From JBBRCE01 sp038205115 (GTDB lineage Bacteria; Planctomycetota; Planctomycetia; Pirellulales; JBBRCE01), in assembly GCA_038205115.1 (NCBI GenBank), contig JBBRCE010000009.1, positions 1 through 64,000 on the forward strand: a stretch of 64,000 nt of DNA, given 5' to 3'. The notes beneath the pieces are model-generated. The model was not told the DNA's origin. It worked only from the letters and a program-made list of their open reading frames with translations, and ran no database searches. Below are positions 8,240 through 17,463 of this stretch, in pieces. The stretch's first letter is position 1. Each line of letters starts with the position of its first letter. The position numbers were made by a program, and so were the translations under genes.

Positions 8240-9031
8240 ATGGCAACTGAAGGAAATCGTCCGCGTGGAAAAGCGATTGTGGGCCAGAACAAGATGCCTC
8301 CTCGACCCACAACCCCGCCCACTGGCGTCATGGACCCGCCCAGCAATTCGCCCCGTGCGCAGTGGATGCAACAAACGCGGCCCATGCTGGGGCTCTCGCC
8401 AACCCGGCAGCGCTCGGGCTCGCCCACTCGGCCCACCATTTCGCCAACCACCAGCCCCCTGTCTTCGCCGCGCAGCGAAGTTGGCAGCGGCGGCGACTCG
8501 TTGTCGAGTTTGACGTTGCGATTGGAATCGGTTGGCAAATGGATGAAGGAAGCAAGGGGCGCGCATCCGGAAATCGTCGGCGCGATGGTCGAAAATTTCA
8601 AAGCGGCGGCCGCCGCGCTGAAAACCGATTTGATCGCCGCCGGCGGGCTGATCGAAAAGCTGGAACGTGCCAAACACGAATGCGAAACGGGAGTCTCGGA
8701 GTCATCTTCCAGCGAAAGCGAGCCGGAAAAAACTCCGGACGTCAGCGAGTTGCGATCGCGCCTGCAAGAAGTCGTGGTCTTCAGTAAATCGCTCACCGAC
8801 ACTGACGCCGCCGGCCGAATTCAAGGCGCTTCGCGACTGGTGCTCACGGATCTCAAAGCCAATAACCTCAAGGACGCCGAGCAAAAACTTCTGCGACTCG
8901 AGGCCGTAGTCGAAAAACTCGGCGGCAAAAAACCGACGTCCGACACGCCGCCCACCGTCACGACTTCGCAACCACCGGTCACCACGCCAACGCCCATCGT
9001 CACCACCCCAACGCCGCTGACGCCCACCTAG
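8240..9031 (+). CDS. N-terminal part of the RasGAP-like protein, ending at an in-frame TAG
   Basis: A 263-codon frame starting at ATG 8240 with GGGGAG upstream. Residues 1-85 are rich in Pro, Ser, Thr and Arg (SPTRQRSGSPTRPTISPTTS), a disordered basic region. Residues about 90-235 are helical (SLTLRLESVGKWMKEA, AENFKAAAAALKTDL-like turns), and a Thr/Pro-rich linker (TTPTPIVTTPTPLTPT) follows. The frame stops at TAG 9029-9031, but the same frame continues without another stop to 10537 and reads RAKGKFDAAKRG immediately after the TAG, which is coding-like. The natural product may therefore be one 765-residue protein, with the TAG a mutation, a sequencing error or a read-through site. Read alone, this part has no recognised function. 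Confidence 0.7.
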   Translation: MATEGNRPRGKAIVGQNKMPPRPTTPPTGVMDPPSNSPRAQWMQQTRPMLGLSPTRQRSGSPTRPTISPTTSPLSSPRSEVGSGGDSLSSLTLRLESVGKWMKEARGAHPEIVGAMVENFKAAAAALKTDLIAAGGLIEKLERAKHECETGVSESSSSESEPEKTPDVSELRSRLQEVVVFSKSLTDTDAAGRIQGASRLVLTDLKANNLKDAEQKLLRLEAVVEKLGGKKPTSDTPPTVTTSQPPVTTPTPIVTTPTPLTPT

Positions 9032-9067
9032 CGTGCCAAGGGCAAGTTCGACGCGGCCAAGCGCGGA

Positions 9068-10537
9068 GTGGATGCCTTTCAGATGGACCCCGACGCCGAG
9101 TGGAACACTACGCCGGCCCGTCAGAAAATCATGACCGCCAAAAGTGAGATGCTCCAACTGATTACCGACGAAATGGGCGTAGAAGACGACGTGCAGCGCA
9201 AGGGACTGGTCTTCGATAGTAAAGACAAAGACTATCACAAGAACGTCACCGCCCTGGTAAAAACCACCATGGAACAGGTGCTGCCGATTTTGTCCGATCC
9301 CACCCACGGCGCCACGGCGGCCATCAAGACGCTCGAAGACGCCCTGGGCAAGCTGGCCATCGAAAAGCAGTACTACGGCAACCTCAAGGGCATCACCGAT
9401 ACCAAGATGCTCGATCAGCGCAAACGCAAAGTGGCCGCCATTGACGGCCATCAAAAGCAGATGCAAAAAGTCGCCGGCAAGATGCGCGAGATTCTCAAAA
9501 TCAAATACGCGCCCATGCTGAACATGCTCGACACGCTGCCGGACCTGGCCGCCAACGATCCCACCGAAGCGGAGAATGCCAGTAAGCAGTTCGCCGCACT
9601 GTTGAAAGACGATGACGCCCGCGACGAATTCTTTCAGACCGTGGGCAAGGAGCATGTCGACGCACTGCTGCTGATGATCGAAAAACAAGACACCATCACT
9701 ACCGATAAACTGGGCCACGGGCTGGCGCTGACCCGGGCTGCGGATAACGACTTCATGGACGAACTTTGCCAAAAGGCCATCGCTGGCGAGGCATCCACGG
9801 CCACGGATACCGGCACGTTCTTCCGCAAGAATTCGCTGGCCACCAAGCTCTCGGCCGATTACGCCCGCAATTCACCGGCCGGCAAAGCTTACTGCCAGCA
9901 AAGCCGCGAGAAGTTCAAGGAGTTCGGCAAGGGCAAGGGTGCGCTGGAAATCGATAAATTCAAAGACACGAATCTCAGCGATAAAGACATCAACAAAAAT
10001 GTTCTGGCTCAGAAGAAAATGTCGGGCGCTTTGATCGACGATCTCGACTCGGACAACGTGCCGCCGGAAATTGCCAAAATGGCGTCGCAATTCTACACCG
10101 AGGCCAAGCGCGTCTCGGGCAACGATGAGGAATTCGCCACCACGCAGTCCGGCGGTTTCATCGTGTTGCGGGTGCTCTGCCCTTCGATTTTGCAACAAGA
10201 TTCGCTCGCCATCAACGAGATCAACAACACGTTCTTGGCTCTGAAGAAAGAGGCCAAGAAAAAGTGGGTCGAGTCGGGCAAGTTGGAAAAAGATTTTGCC
10301 ATGGAGATGGGCAGCAAAGAAAAAACGGCGCTCAAGAAGCTACAAGAAGAACAGCGATTGGCGACTTTGCAAACCAAACTCCTGCAGAATATCGCCAATG
10401 GCGTAGAGTTCGGCAAGAAGGAAGAGTTCATGATCCCGCTGAACGACTTCATCAAAAATGGCGACGATTACACGCCCGAAGCCACAAAAATGCGCAAGTT
10501 TCTTAAGGACGTGGCCTTGAACGGACTCGCAGGTTAA
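9068..10537 (+). CDS. RasGAP-like GTPase-activating domain protein (C-terminal part)
   Basis: 489 residues from a GTG; the frame is continuous with the ORF ending at 9031. The C-terminal half carries the three hallmark blocks of the eukaryotic RasGAP fold. FFRKNSLATKL places Arg253 where the arginine finger sits (compare neurofibromin LFRGNSLASK). GGFIVLRVLCPSI matches the FLR block (FLRFICPAI), with Arg368. LQNIANGVEFGKKEEFM and then PLNDFIKNG (residues about 439-465) match the last block. RasGAPs stimulate GTP hydrolysis by Ras-family GTPases by inserting the arginine finger. About 220 residues before the domain are helical. No start with a good ribosome binding site is visible near 9068, which favours expression as part of the upstream ORF. 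The target GTPase is unknown and none is encoded nearby. Confidence 0.85.
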   Translation: MDAFQMDPDAEWNTTPARQKIMTAKSEMLQLITDEMGVEDDVQRKGLVFDSKDKDYHKNVTALVKTTMEQVLPILSDPTHGATAAIKTLEDALGKLAIEKQYYGNLKGITDTKMLDQRKRKVAAIDGHQKQMQKVAGKMREILKIKYAPMLNMLDTLPDLAANDPTEAENASKQFAALLKDDDARDEFFQTVGKEHVDALLLMIEKQDTITTDKLGHGLALTRAADNDFMDELCQKAIAGEASTATDTGTFFRKNSLATKLSADYARNSPAGKAYCQQSREKFKEFGKGKGALEIDKFKDTNLSDKDINKNVLAQKKMSGALIDDLDSDNVPPEIAKMASQFYTEAKRVSGNDEEFATTQSGGFIVLRVLCPSILQQDSLAINEINNTFLALKKEAKKKWVESGKLEKDFAMEMGSKEKTALKKLQEEQRLATLQTKLLQNIANGVEFGKKEEFMIPLNDFIKNGDDYTPEATKMRKFLKDVALNGLAG

Positions 10538-10638
10538 AGGCTTGCTGCAGAATTGGCCGCCTGCGCGCGATTGGCGTTGATCGCCGGTATCGGAAGTATC
10601 GTCCGCTGCGAACAATTGTCGCCCGAGAGATTTCATTC

Positions 10639-12156
10639 ATGAAGCCGCGCATCGTCGTTTGCACGCTTGCCATTTTCTTCGTCCTGTCGACGACTCCGCT
10701 CGTGGCCGCCGAATCACCGGCGCAGCGGCCCAACGTCGTGTTGATCGTGGCAGATGATCTCGGTTACAACGATCTCGGTTGTTACGGGGCGTCGCTTGTC
10801 AAGACGCCGGTGATCGACGCGCTGGCCAGCCAAGGCGTGCGCTTCACGGACGCCCATTCCACCTGCGCCATTTGCGTGCCGTCACGGTATTCGCTGCTCA
10901 GCGGAAACTACTTTTTTCACGCCAAGTTCAAGGGCAGTTATTCGCTGCAATTTCACGAAGGGCAGGTGACGCTGCCATCGCTGCTGAAGTCGGCCGGCTA
11001 CCGCACGGCGGCCCTTGGCAAGTGGCACAACGGCTTCGGCCGCGTGCCGGAACCAAACTACAACCAAGAACTGAAGCCCGGCCCGCTTGAGATCGGCTTC
11101 GATTCGTTCTTTGGCACGCCGCGCACGCACAGCGAACCGCCGCTGGTCTTTGTTGAAGATCATTGGGTGGTCGGTCTCGAAAAGGACGATCCCATTAGCG
11201 TCGACCATTCGCCGCAGTTTGGCGCGCATGGCAAGCAGATTGGCGGCGTCAAAGCGGTGGCCGCGCGGCCGGACGATCAGATCGATTTCATCATGGCCGA
11301 TAAGGCCGCGCATTATTTTGCGCAGCAGAAGCCGCAGCAACCGTTCTTTCTCTACCTGGCGTTTGCCGCGGTTCACAACCCCATCGATCCGGCGCCAAAG
11401 TTTCGCAAGCAGAGCGTCGCCGGATTGTATGGCGACTATGCGCAGCAACTCGATCACTGCACCGGTTTTGTGCTCGATTCCTTGGAGAAAAACGGCTTGA
11501 CGCAGAATACGCTGGTCATTTTCATCAGCGATAATGGCGGCCGTTACGAGTCCACCGCGCTCAAGGCCGGGCATCACACCAACGGAGAACTGCTCGGCCA
11601 AAAGACCGACGCCTGGGAAGGCGGGCATCGCGTGCCGTGCATCGCCCGTTGGCCGCAGCACATTCCGGCGGGCACGCTCCGCAAAGAGTTCTTCGTACAA
11701 ATCGATCTGATGGCCACCATCGCCGCGGCGGCAAACATCGCGCTGCCTGCGGGCGCATCGCCGGACGGCAAAAGCGAGCTGGACGCATTTTTGCAGCCCA
11801 CCACAGCGCCTGCCAAACGTACCGAAGCCGTGCTGCAAGGCACAAACGGCCTCGTGTTGCGCAAGGGCGATTGGATTTACTTTCCCAAACAGGGTTCGCT
11901 CGGCAAGTCCGCGCCCGAACCTGCCCGGCCATTTGGATTGGCCTGGGCCAAGATGGGTTTTTCGAACAGCGACATCGACGACAGCGGCCAGATCAAAGCC
12001 GGCGCGCCTTCGGAGCAGCTTTACAACCTGGCGACCGACCTCGCACAGCGCAAGAATGTCGTGACGGAAAATCCCGAGCGTGCCAGCGGCCTGCGCTTTC
12101 GTCTGGCCGAAATTGCCAAATCCGCCACCAACAAGAACTTTGGCGCCGGCGAATGA
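10639..12156 (+). CDS. Secreted type I sulfatase
   Basis: A 505-residue sulfatase with a signal peptide (residues 1-24). The metal site begins at NVVLIVADDLGYNDLG, and the formylglycine signature CVPSRYSLLSG places the modified cysteine at residue 79. ALGKWHNG and FISDNGG match further active-site segments. The enzyme should hydrolyse sulfate esters, most likely of sulfated polysaccharides, outside the cytoplasm, after conversion of Cys79 by a formylglycine-generating enzyme encoded elsewhere. Planctomycetes typically carry many such genes. It follows the RasGAP-like gene by 101 bases on the same strand, but there is no functional link. The exact substrate cannot be read from sequence. Confidence 0.93.
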   Translation: MKPRIVVCTLAIFFVLSTTPLVAAESPAQRPNVVLIVADDLGYNDLGCYGASLVKTPVIDALASQGVRFTDAHSTCAICVPSRYSLLSGNYFFHAKFKGSYSLQFHEGQVTLPSLLKSAGYRTAALGKWHNGFGRVPEPNYNQELKPGPLEIGFDSFFGTPRTHSEPPLVFVEDHWVVGLEKDDPISVDHSPQFGAHGKQIGGVKAVAARPDDQIDFIMADKAAHYFAQQKPQQPFFLYLAFAAVHNPIDPAPKFRKQSVAGLYGDYAQQLDHCTGFVLDSLEKNGLTQNTLVIFISDNGGRYESTALKAGHHTNGELLGQKTDAWEGGHRVPCIARWPQHIPAGTLRKEFFVQIDLMATIAAAANIALPAGASPDGKSELDAFLQPTTAPAKRTEAVLQGTNGLVLRKGDWIYFPKQGSLGKSAPEPARPFGLAWAKMGFSNSDIDDSGQIKAGAPSEQLYNLATDLAQRKNVVTENPERASGLRFRLAEIAKSATNKNFGAGE

Positions 12157-12417
12157 CGTGTAGGATTTGCTCGTGCTACGCAACGGCCGATTGAGCGATC
12201 AGAAAGTGTTGCTCGACGGCGCGAATTAGGAAATCGTCCGGAGGTTATGAATGCCACAGGATAGGCAGGCGCTTAAAAAAGGCACTGAACAGCCCATAAA
12301 CGGCCACCCAAAGCCTCCTTCAAGATCGTCGGATGATTGAAGGAACCAGTCAAGTGGAAACGCAAGCAACATCATGGAAACGACCGCTTGATGGGACAAT
12401 GAATCCTTTTTCACCGA

Positions 12418-13729
12418 ATGCGAGGAGATATGACTTTCAATATTGCGATTAACCGAGCGAAAAAGCAGTACGCGATGTTTTGCTTTTCGGTCATGTTTGC
12501 GATGCTTGCCTTTGTCGGATCGCACGCCTTTGCAACCGAGCCGAAGGACGAACAGGGAGCACGGGAAGTACCAGAGATTGATGGCTACCTCGAAAAAGAG
12601 GTATCGCGTTACCAAGAAAAGTGCACTCTTTTACTTCAGCTGGGTGATTTCGCGAAGGCCGCTGAATTGAATCAGAAAATGATCGAGCTTTTCAAAGAGA
12701 AAAAGCATCCTCAGTACATTATTGACGACGCGGAGTTTTTGTCAAAGGAACTGCTATTCATTCGTGGCCTGAATCCCGATGTTCAATCCCAATGCGCAGC
12801 CGCTTGCGTTTACGGACAGCTCGCTGAGTCATCACAATATCGAGATCAATTGGTTTATGGTGAACTGTACGCTCAGAAGTCCGCCAAAATGGTCGAAAAG
12901 GCGATCGGTAAGGATCATCTGATTTATTTGCAGGCGCTTCATTTAGTAGGTGTGATTCAATTTGATCGTGGTAAGTTAGGAACGACCGAAAAATAACTTC
13001 CGTTTTTCGTTCGGGTCGACGCGCGCTATCACGAGCAGCGGGCGTCTCACTCAGAGGAAGTTATTTTTCGGTCGTTCCTTAAAAGAATCTCATTCGACGA
13101 TTGCTGAGACGTTACGAACAACTGAAAAAGCACTTGGAAGAAACTCGACTCACTATCGAAGTAGCCTCGTTGCGTACGCAAAGATTTTAAGAGCCGAGGG
13201 AACGCTGGAAAAAGCCGAGGAAACAATTCGCGAATCGATCGGGTTGTATCAGTCCGACGGCGAAATGAAGTCGCAGAGATACTTTGACGCGAGAGTCGAA
13301 TTAGCGTCGGTGTTGTTGGCTAGAGACAAGTTTGACGAGGCGAAGCAAGAGTGTCATGCGATGTTGGTTGACTGCCACAAGTTTCTGCCCGCAACAGACG
13401 CTCCTTACGTGGCAGGGCAAGAAGTAGCTGGTGAAATCGCGGAGAAGCAGGGGCGAATGAAAGATGCCGAAATGTTTTACGGGGCTGCGGTTAGCGGATT
13501 CGATGTTCTATCGAATGATGCAGCCTGCTATGACAAAAAACTCGTGAACTCCATTCAGCGATACATCACTATGGCTAAGAAGCGAGGCGCAACTGACGGT
13601 GAACTCGCAAAGTTACAGAAGCAATCGGATGAATTTCAGGAACAAATTGAGTCGAGATCGAAAATTGATAGCCCAACTGGAGGAGATACGGATTTGCCAA
13701 CCTCAAAGGAGGTTTCCGCCGGCGAATAA
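12418..13729 (+). pseudogene. TPR-repeat exported protein gene interrupted by a MITE-like insertion
   Basis: Two open frames, 12418-12996 (192 aa) and 13244-13729 (161 aa), are halves of one gene. Removing 12979-13081 (the element plus one copy of its TTA target duplication, 103 bases) joins them in a single frame of 402 residues, read across the junction as GKLKESHSTIAETLRTTEKA. The restored protein has a signal peptide (FAMLAFVGSHAFA) and helical repeats of TPR type (MKDAEMFYGAAVSGFDVL, FDEAKQECHAMLVDC). As it stands, translation ends at TAA inside the element, so the gene is probably inactive or makes a truncated product. AT content is higher than in the neighbours. The start may be ATG 12418 or 12430. 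Specific function unknown. Confidence 0.85.
12979..13078. mobile_element. 100-bp MITE-like element with 23-bp perfect terminal inverted repeats
   Basis: The element begins GGAACGACCGAAAAAT at 12979 and ends with the exact reverse complement at 13078; the perfect terminal repeats are 23 bp (12979-13001 and 13056-13078). It is flanked by TTA at 12976-12978 and 13079-13081, a 3-bp target-site duplication. The 54-bp centre encodes nothing. Removing the element and one TTA restores the host reading frame exactly, which supports recent transposition. It is non-autonomous; the transposase family that moves it is not identifiable here. Confidence 0.88.
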
Positions 13730-13955
13730 CGAGTAGTAATTGCCCGACGCGTGTCGATCTCGCCGCGATTCGTAACGCCAACTTGCCAAGTGCCACATTC
13801 GGCCTCGGCGAGGGAACTCATGGCGTGTGATGGCAAAACCCGTAACCCTGGGTGAGCACATCTTGATCGCCTGCGTTTATAATGCGGCCAGATCCTTCGC
13901 CCGTGGCGACGATTTCCGCACGCAACGGTCGCTGATTTATTTCAAGGTCCATTCG

Positions 13956-15962
13956 ATGTTTCGTACACTCGCGTTTTTTGCGTTGCTGTTTGGTACACAA
14001 GCCGTGCTGGCTGCCGATACGTACGACGTGGTGGTTTACGGTGGCACCTCCAGCGGCGTGATTGCCGCGGTGCAAGCCGCCAAGCTCGGCAAGTCGGTGC
14101 TGCTGATTGAACCCGGCAAACATTTGGGCGGATTGACCTCCGGCGGTTTGGGAGCCACGGATATCGGCAACAAAGCGGCCATCGGCGGCTTGTCGCGCGA
14201 ATTCTACCGACGCCTGGGCAAGCACTACGGCACGCCGGAAGCCTGGACCTTCGAGCCCCACGTCGCCGAGAAAATCTACGACGATTGGTGCGCGGAAACC
14301 AAGGTCACGGTGGTTCGCAACCAGCGCTTGGATCTCAAATCGGGCGTCGTCAAAAACGGCGCACGAATCAAAACCATCGCCATGGAAAGCGGCCGGCAAT
14401 ACGGCGGAACGATGTTCATCGACGCCACCTATGAAGGCGACTTGATCGCCAAAGCAGGCGTCAAGTATGCCGTCGGTCGCGAGGCCAACACGCAGTACGG
14501 CGAAACGCTGAATGGCGTGCAGTTGGGCTCGAAAAGTCACCAGTTCAAATCGGCCGTCGATCCATACATCAAGCCGGGCGATCCCAACAGCGGATTGCTG
14601 CCCGGCATTCACGAAGGCGGTGCGGGCGAACAAGGCCAAGGCGATAAGCGCGTCCAAGCCTACAACTTTCGGATGTGCCTGACCGATGTCGCCGAGAACC
14701 GGCTGCCTTTTCCTAAACCGGACGGCTACGATCCGCTGCGTTATGAATTGCTGCTGCGGTATATGAAGCTCGGAACGTTCGACGCGCTGGGCAGCAACAA
14801 GCGAATGCCCGGCAGCAAAACCGACACCAACAATAACGGCGGCTTCTCAACCGACAACATCGGCATGAATTACGATTATCCCGATGGCGATTATGCCACG
14901 CGCGAAAAGATTTTCAACGAGCACGTCACCTATCAGCAAGGGCTGATGTGGTTTTTGGTCAACGATCCGCGCGTGCCGGCCAAATATCGCGATGAAACCG
15001 CTAAGTGGGGACTCTGCAAAGATGAGTTCACGGACAGTGCCGGCTGGCCTCGCCAGTTGTACGTGCGCGAAGCGCGGCGGATGATCTCCGCCTACGTCAT
15101 GACGCAAGCCAACTGCCAGGGCCAGACCGTCGCGGACGACGCGGTAGGTCTGGCCGCGTACGGCATGGATTCGCACAACACGCAGCGCTATGTCAAAGAT
15201 GGCCGCGTGCTCAACGAGGGCGATGTCCAAGTTCACGGTTTTACGCCCTACCCAATCTCGTATCGCTCGATCGTCCCCAAAGCCGACGAGTGCGAAAATC
15301 TCCTCGTGCCGGTTTGTCTATCGGCCACGCACATCGCCTACGGATCGATTCGCATGGAACCGGTGTTCATGGTGCTGGGCCAATCCGCGGCGACGGCCGC
15401 CTGCCAGGCCATCGACGCCAAATCTTCCGTGCAGAAAATCGATGTCGTAAAGCTGCACGCCAAACTGGCCGAAGACCAGCAGATTCTGACGTGGACCGGC
15501 AAGAACGCCGCGGCCAGCGAAGGCAAATCGAAGATCGATCTCGCCAAGCTTCCCGGAATTGTGCTCGACGACGATCAGGCCGAACTGCATGGCGAGTGGA
15601 CGGCTAGTCGCGCGACCGCTGGCTACGTTGGGAAAAGCTACCTACACGACAACAACGCCAACAAGGGCGACCGCACGGCCACATTCACGGTCAAAATTCC
15701 GGCCGCCGGACAGTACGACGTACGCTTGGCGTACCCTCCGCTGGAAAATCGCGCCAGCAATGTGCCGGTGACCGTCAGTGACGGCCAGCAAACCAAACAG
15801 ATCACGCTTAACCAACGCAGCTCGCAACATTTGGATGGCGCCTTTACGTCCGTCGGGCAATTCCGCTTCGAAGCCGGCGCATCGGTCACCGTGCTGATCT
15901 CCAATGCCAAGACCGACGGGCATGTGATCGTCGATGCCGTGCAGTTGGTACCGGCGCGGTGA
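13956..15962 (+). CDS. Secreted FAD-dependent oxidoreductase with golvesin-like C-terminal domain
   Basis: A 668-residue protein from the ATG at 13956, where a clean signal peptide begins (MFRTLAFFALLFGTQAVLAA). A Rossmann FAD-binding motif follows at once: YDVVVYGGTSSGVIAAVQAA, with LLIEPGKHLGG after it, typical of the FAD-dependent oxidoreductase family PF12831. The final 110 residues (VGKSYLHDNNANKGDRTA to VDAVQLVPAR) match the golvesin/xanthan-lyase carbohydrate-binding-like module. The combination suggests an exported enzyme acting on polysaccharide or a sugar-linked substrate. The ORF could be extended upstream to 13827, but that adds a non-signal sequence. The substrate is unknown. Confidence 0.88.
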   Translation: MFRTLAFFALLFGTQAVLAADTYDVVVYGGTSSGVIAAVQAAKLGKSVLLIEPGKHLGGLTSGGLGATDIGNKAAIGGLSREFYRRLGKHYGTPEAWTFEPHVAEKIYDDWCAETKVTVVRNQRLDLKSGVVKNGARIKTIAMESGRQYGGTMFIDATYEGDLIAKAGVKYAVGREANTQYGETLNGVQLGSKSHQFKSAVDPYIKPGDPNSGLLPGIHEGGAGEQGQGDKRVQAYNFRMCLTDVAENRLPFPKPDGYDPLRYELLLRYMKLGTFDALGSNKRMPGSKTDTNNNGGFSTDNIGMNYDYPDGDYATREKIFNEHVTYQQGLMWFLVNDPRVPAKYRDETAKWGLCKDEFTDSAGWPRQLYVREARRMISAYVMTQANCQGQTVADDAVGLAAYGMDSHNTQRYVKDGRVLNEGDVQVHGFTPYPISYRSIVPKADECENLLVPVCLSATHIAYGSIRMEPVFMVLGQSAATAACQAIDAKSSVQKIDVVKLHAKLAEDQQILTWTGKNAAASEGKSKIDLAKLPGIVLDDDQAELHGEWTASRATAGYVGKSYLHDNNANKGDRTATFTVKIPAAGQYDVRLAYPPLENRASNVPVTVSDGQQTKQITLNQRSSQHLDGAFTSVGQFRFEAGASVTVLISNAKTDGHVIVDAVQLVPAR

Positions 15963-16138
15963 AGTTACTGCGCCGCGCGAAGTTTGCCCGTGTTGACGCA
16001 GCCCCTCGATTGGCAATTCTGCGTAGTCTGCCGCTGGAATTTGCGTTCCCGAGCGACATCGTTAAGATGGATGCGGGAACGTCGTGGGAAATTCCGCCCC
16101 GCACGCCTCCCCTGCTGGCATTCTCATCTCTCAGTGGA

Positions 16139-16420
16139 ATGAATCCACCTCCGATCAAATTCGACTTGGGCAACGTTGTGGTCACTTCGACCGCAGTCGA
16201 GGCACTGCGCGCCTGGGGGCAGACGCTGCCGTGGCTACTGGCCCGCCATCAGTCGGGCGATTGGGGCGAACTGAGCGACGATCTGCGAAGTTTCAACGAT
16301 CAGGCGATCGAACGCAGGATGAACGTAATCAGCGTGTATCGCACACCAGCCGGCAAACCGCTCAACGTCTTTACCCGTGCCGATCGCACATTGACGTTGG
16401 TGCACTTGGGGCTGTCGTAA
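16139..16420 (+). CDS. Small protein of a plasmid/phage-associated type, function unknown
   Basis: A 93-residue protein starting MNPPPIKFDLGNVVVTSTAV. The pattern of an early TSTAVEAL helix, HQSGDWGEL, an Asn-containing segment, VISVYRTPAGKPL and a closing FTRADRTLTLVHL recalls a small family of about 90-100 residues often seen on plasmids and mobile regions, whose members end in an ITEADRS-like motif. The biochemical role of that family is not known to me. I prefer the ATG at 16139 to the longer upstream frame, because everything conserved-looking starts there. It stands alone, 176 bases after the FAD enzyme gene. Confidence 0.6.
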   Translation: MNPPPIKFDLGNVVVTSTAVEALRAWGQTLPWLLARHQSGDWGELSDDLRSFNDQAIERRMNVISVYRTPAGKPLNVFTRADRTLTLVHLGLS

Positions 16421-16451
16421 ACGCGAAGTCGCCAGCATGGATGGGCGGCGA

Positions 16452-17444
16452 TTACGATCGTTCGCTCTCGGCCACCTTGGCATCGCGAGTGACCAAGGCC
16501 GTTTCCATGGCGGCAATATCTTCTGCGGTCAGTTCCCAACTCGCGCCGCCGACGGTCTCTTGAATTTGCGAAGGCCGCCGCGCGCCGACGATAGCGGCCG
16601 TGACTTCGTCCCGCCGCAGCGTCCAAGCGATGGACAATTGCGCCACGGTCAGCCCACGGTTCGAAGCGATCTCGCGCAGCGATTCGACTAATTCCAAATT
16701 CGCATCCAAACGCGGCGTTTGAAATTGCGGATCGTTGCGGCGATGATCGTCGGGCGGAAGATTGGCCACCCAGTCGCGGGTGATCTTGCCGCTCAGCAAA
16801 CCTTTTTGCATTGGGCTGTAACAGATCACGCCGATGCCGCTTGCCGCGCAGTAAGGCAGCAACTCCGCTTCCACGCCGCGGGCCAGCATGCTGTACGGCG
16901 GTTGCAACGACGCCACGGGATGAATGGCTTGAATGCGTTTGAGTTGCTGCAGGTTGAAGTTGCTGACGCCGGCGTAGCGAACTTTGCCGGCGCGGACCAG
17001 TTCGGCCACGGCTGCCCAGCCTTCTTCGATTTTTTCATCCGGTTGCGGCCAATGAATTTGGTACAGGTCGATCACTTCGACGCCCAGTCGGCGCAGGCTG
17101 GCTTCGACTTCGCGATGGATATTGTCGCGATCCAGGCAAGGATAAATCTGCCGCTGATCGTCCCAGCAGCGTTCGCACTTGGTGGCAATCAAGGGCCGCT
17201 GCTGGAGTCCGGCAATTGCCTGTCCAACCACCTCTTCGCAATGCCCAAGGCCGTAAACCGGCGCGGTATCGATCCAGTTGATGCCGAGATCTAGCGCTTG
17301 ATGCACCGTGTCGACAGATTGCTGATCGTCCTGCGGCCCCCAACTGAACTTCCAGTCGCCGCCGCCCATCGCCCAAGTGCCCAGACCGATGCCGGTGAGT
17401 TGCAGGCTCGTCTGCCCGAGTTGACGTGTTTGCATAGATTCCAT
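16452..17444 (-). CDS. Aldo/keto reductase
   Basis: About 330 residues with the aldo/keto reductase TIM barrel. The catalytic tetrad is visible: Asp and Tyr in WIDTAPVYGLGHCE, Lys in PLIATKCERCW and His in LYQIHWPQP. AGVSNFNLQQL and ICYSPMQKGLLSGK match the conserved mid- and late-barrel segments. It should reduce an aldehyde or ketone with NADPH in the cytoplasm; the subgroup resembles YajO/general stress protein 69-type reductases. Starts at 17444 (MESMQTRQLG) and 17435 are both possible. It lies 19 bases downstream of a secreted esterase gene, so the pair may be co-transcribed. Substrate unknown. Confidence 0.9.
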   Translation of the reverse strand: MESMQTRQLGQTSLQLTGIGLGTWAMGGGDWKFSWGPQDDQQSVDTVHQALDLGINWIDTAPVYGLGHCEEVVGQAIAGLQQRPLIATKCERCWDDQRQIYPCLDRDNIHREVEASLRRLGVEVIDLYQIHWPQPDEKIEEGWAAVAELVRAGKVRYAGVSNFNLQQLKRIQAIHPVASLQPPYSMLARGVEAELLPYCAASGIGVICYSPMQKGLLSGKITRDWVANLPPDDHRRNDPQFQTPRLDANLELVESLREIASNRGLTVAQLSIAWTLRRDEVTAAIVGARRPSQIQETVGGASWELTAEDIAAMETALVTRDAKVAESERS

Positions 17445-17463
17445 GGCGAGGTTTAGGCGCGGG

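Noticed and set aside
8702..9772. 356-residue minus-strand frame
   Set aside because: Antisense to the RasGAP-like gene; no start signal and no recognisable motif.
10882..12183. 433-residue minus-strand frame
   Set aside because: Shadow of the sulfatase, which has a signal peptide and the CVPSR signature on the other strand.
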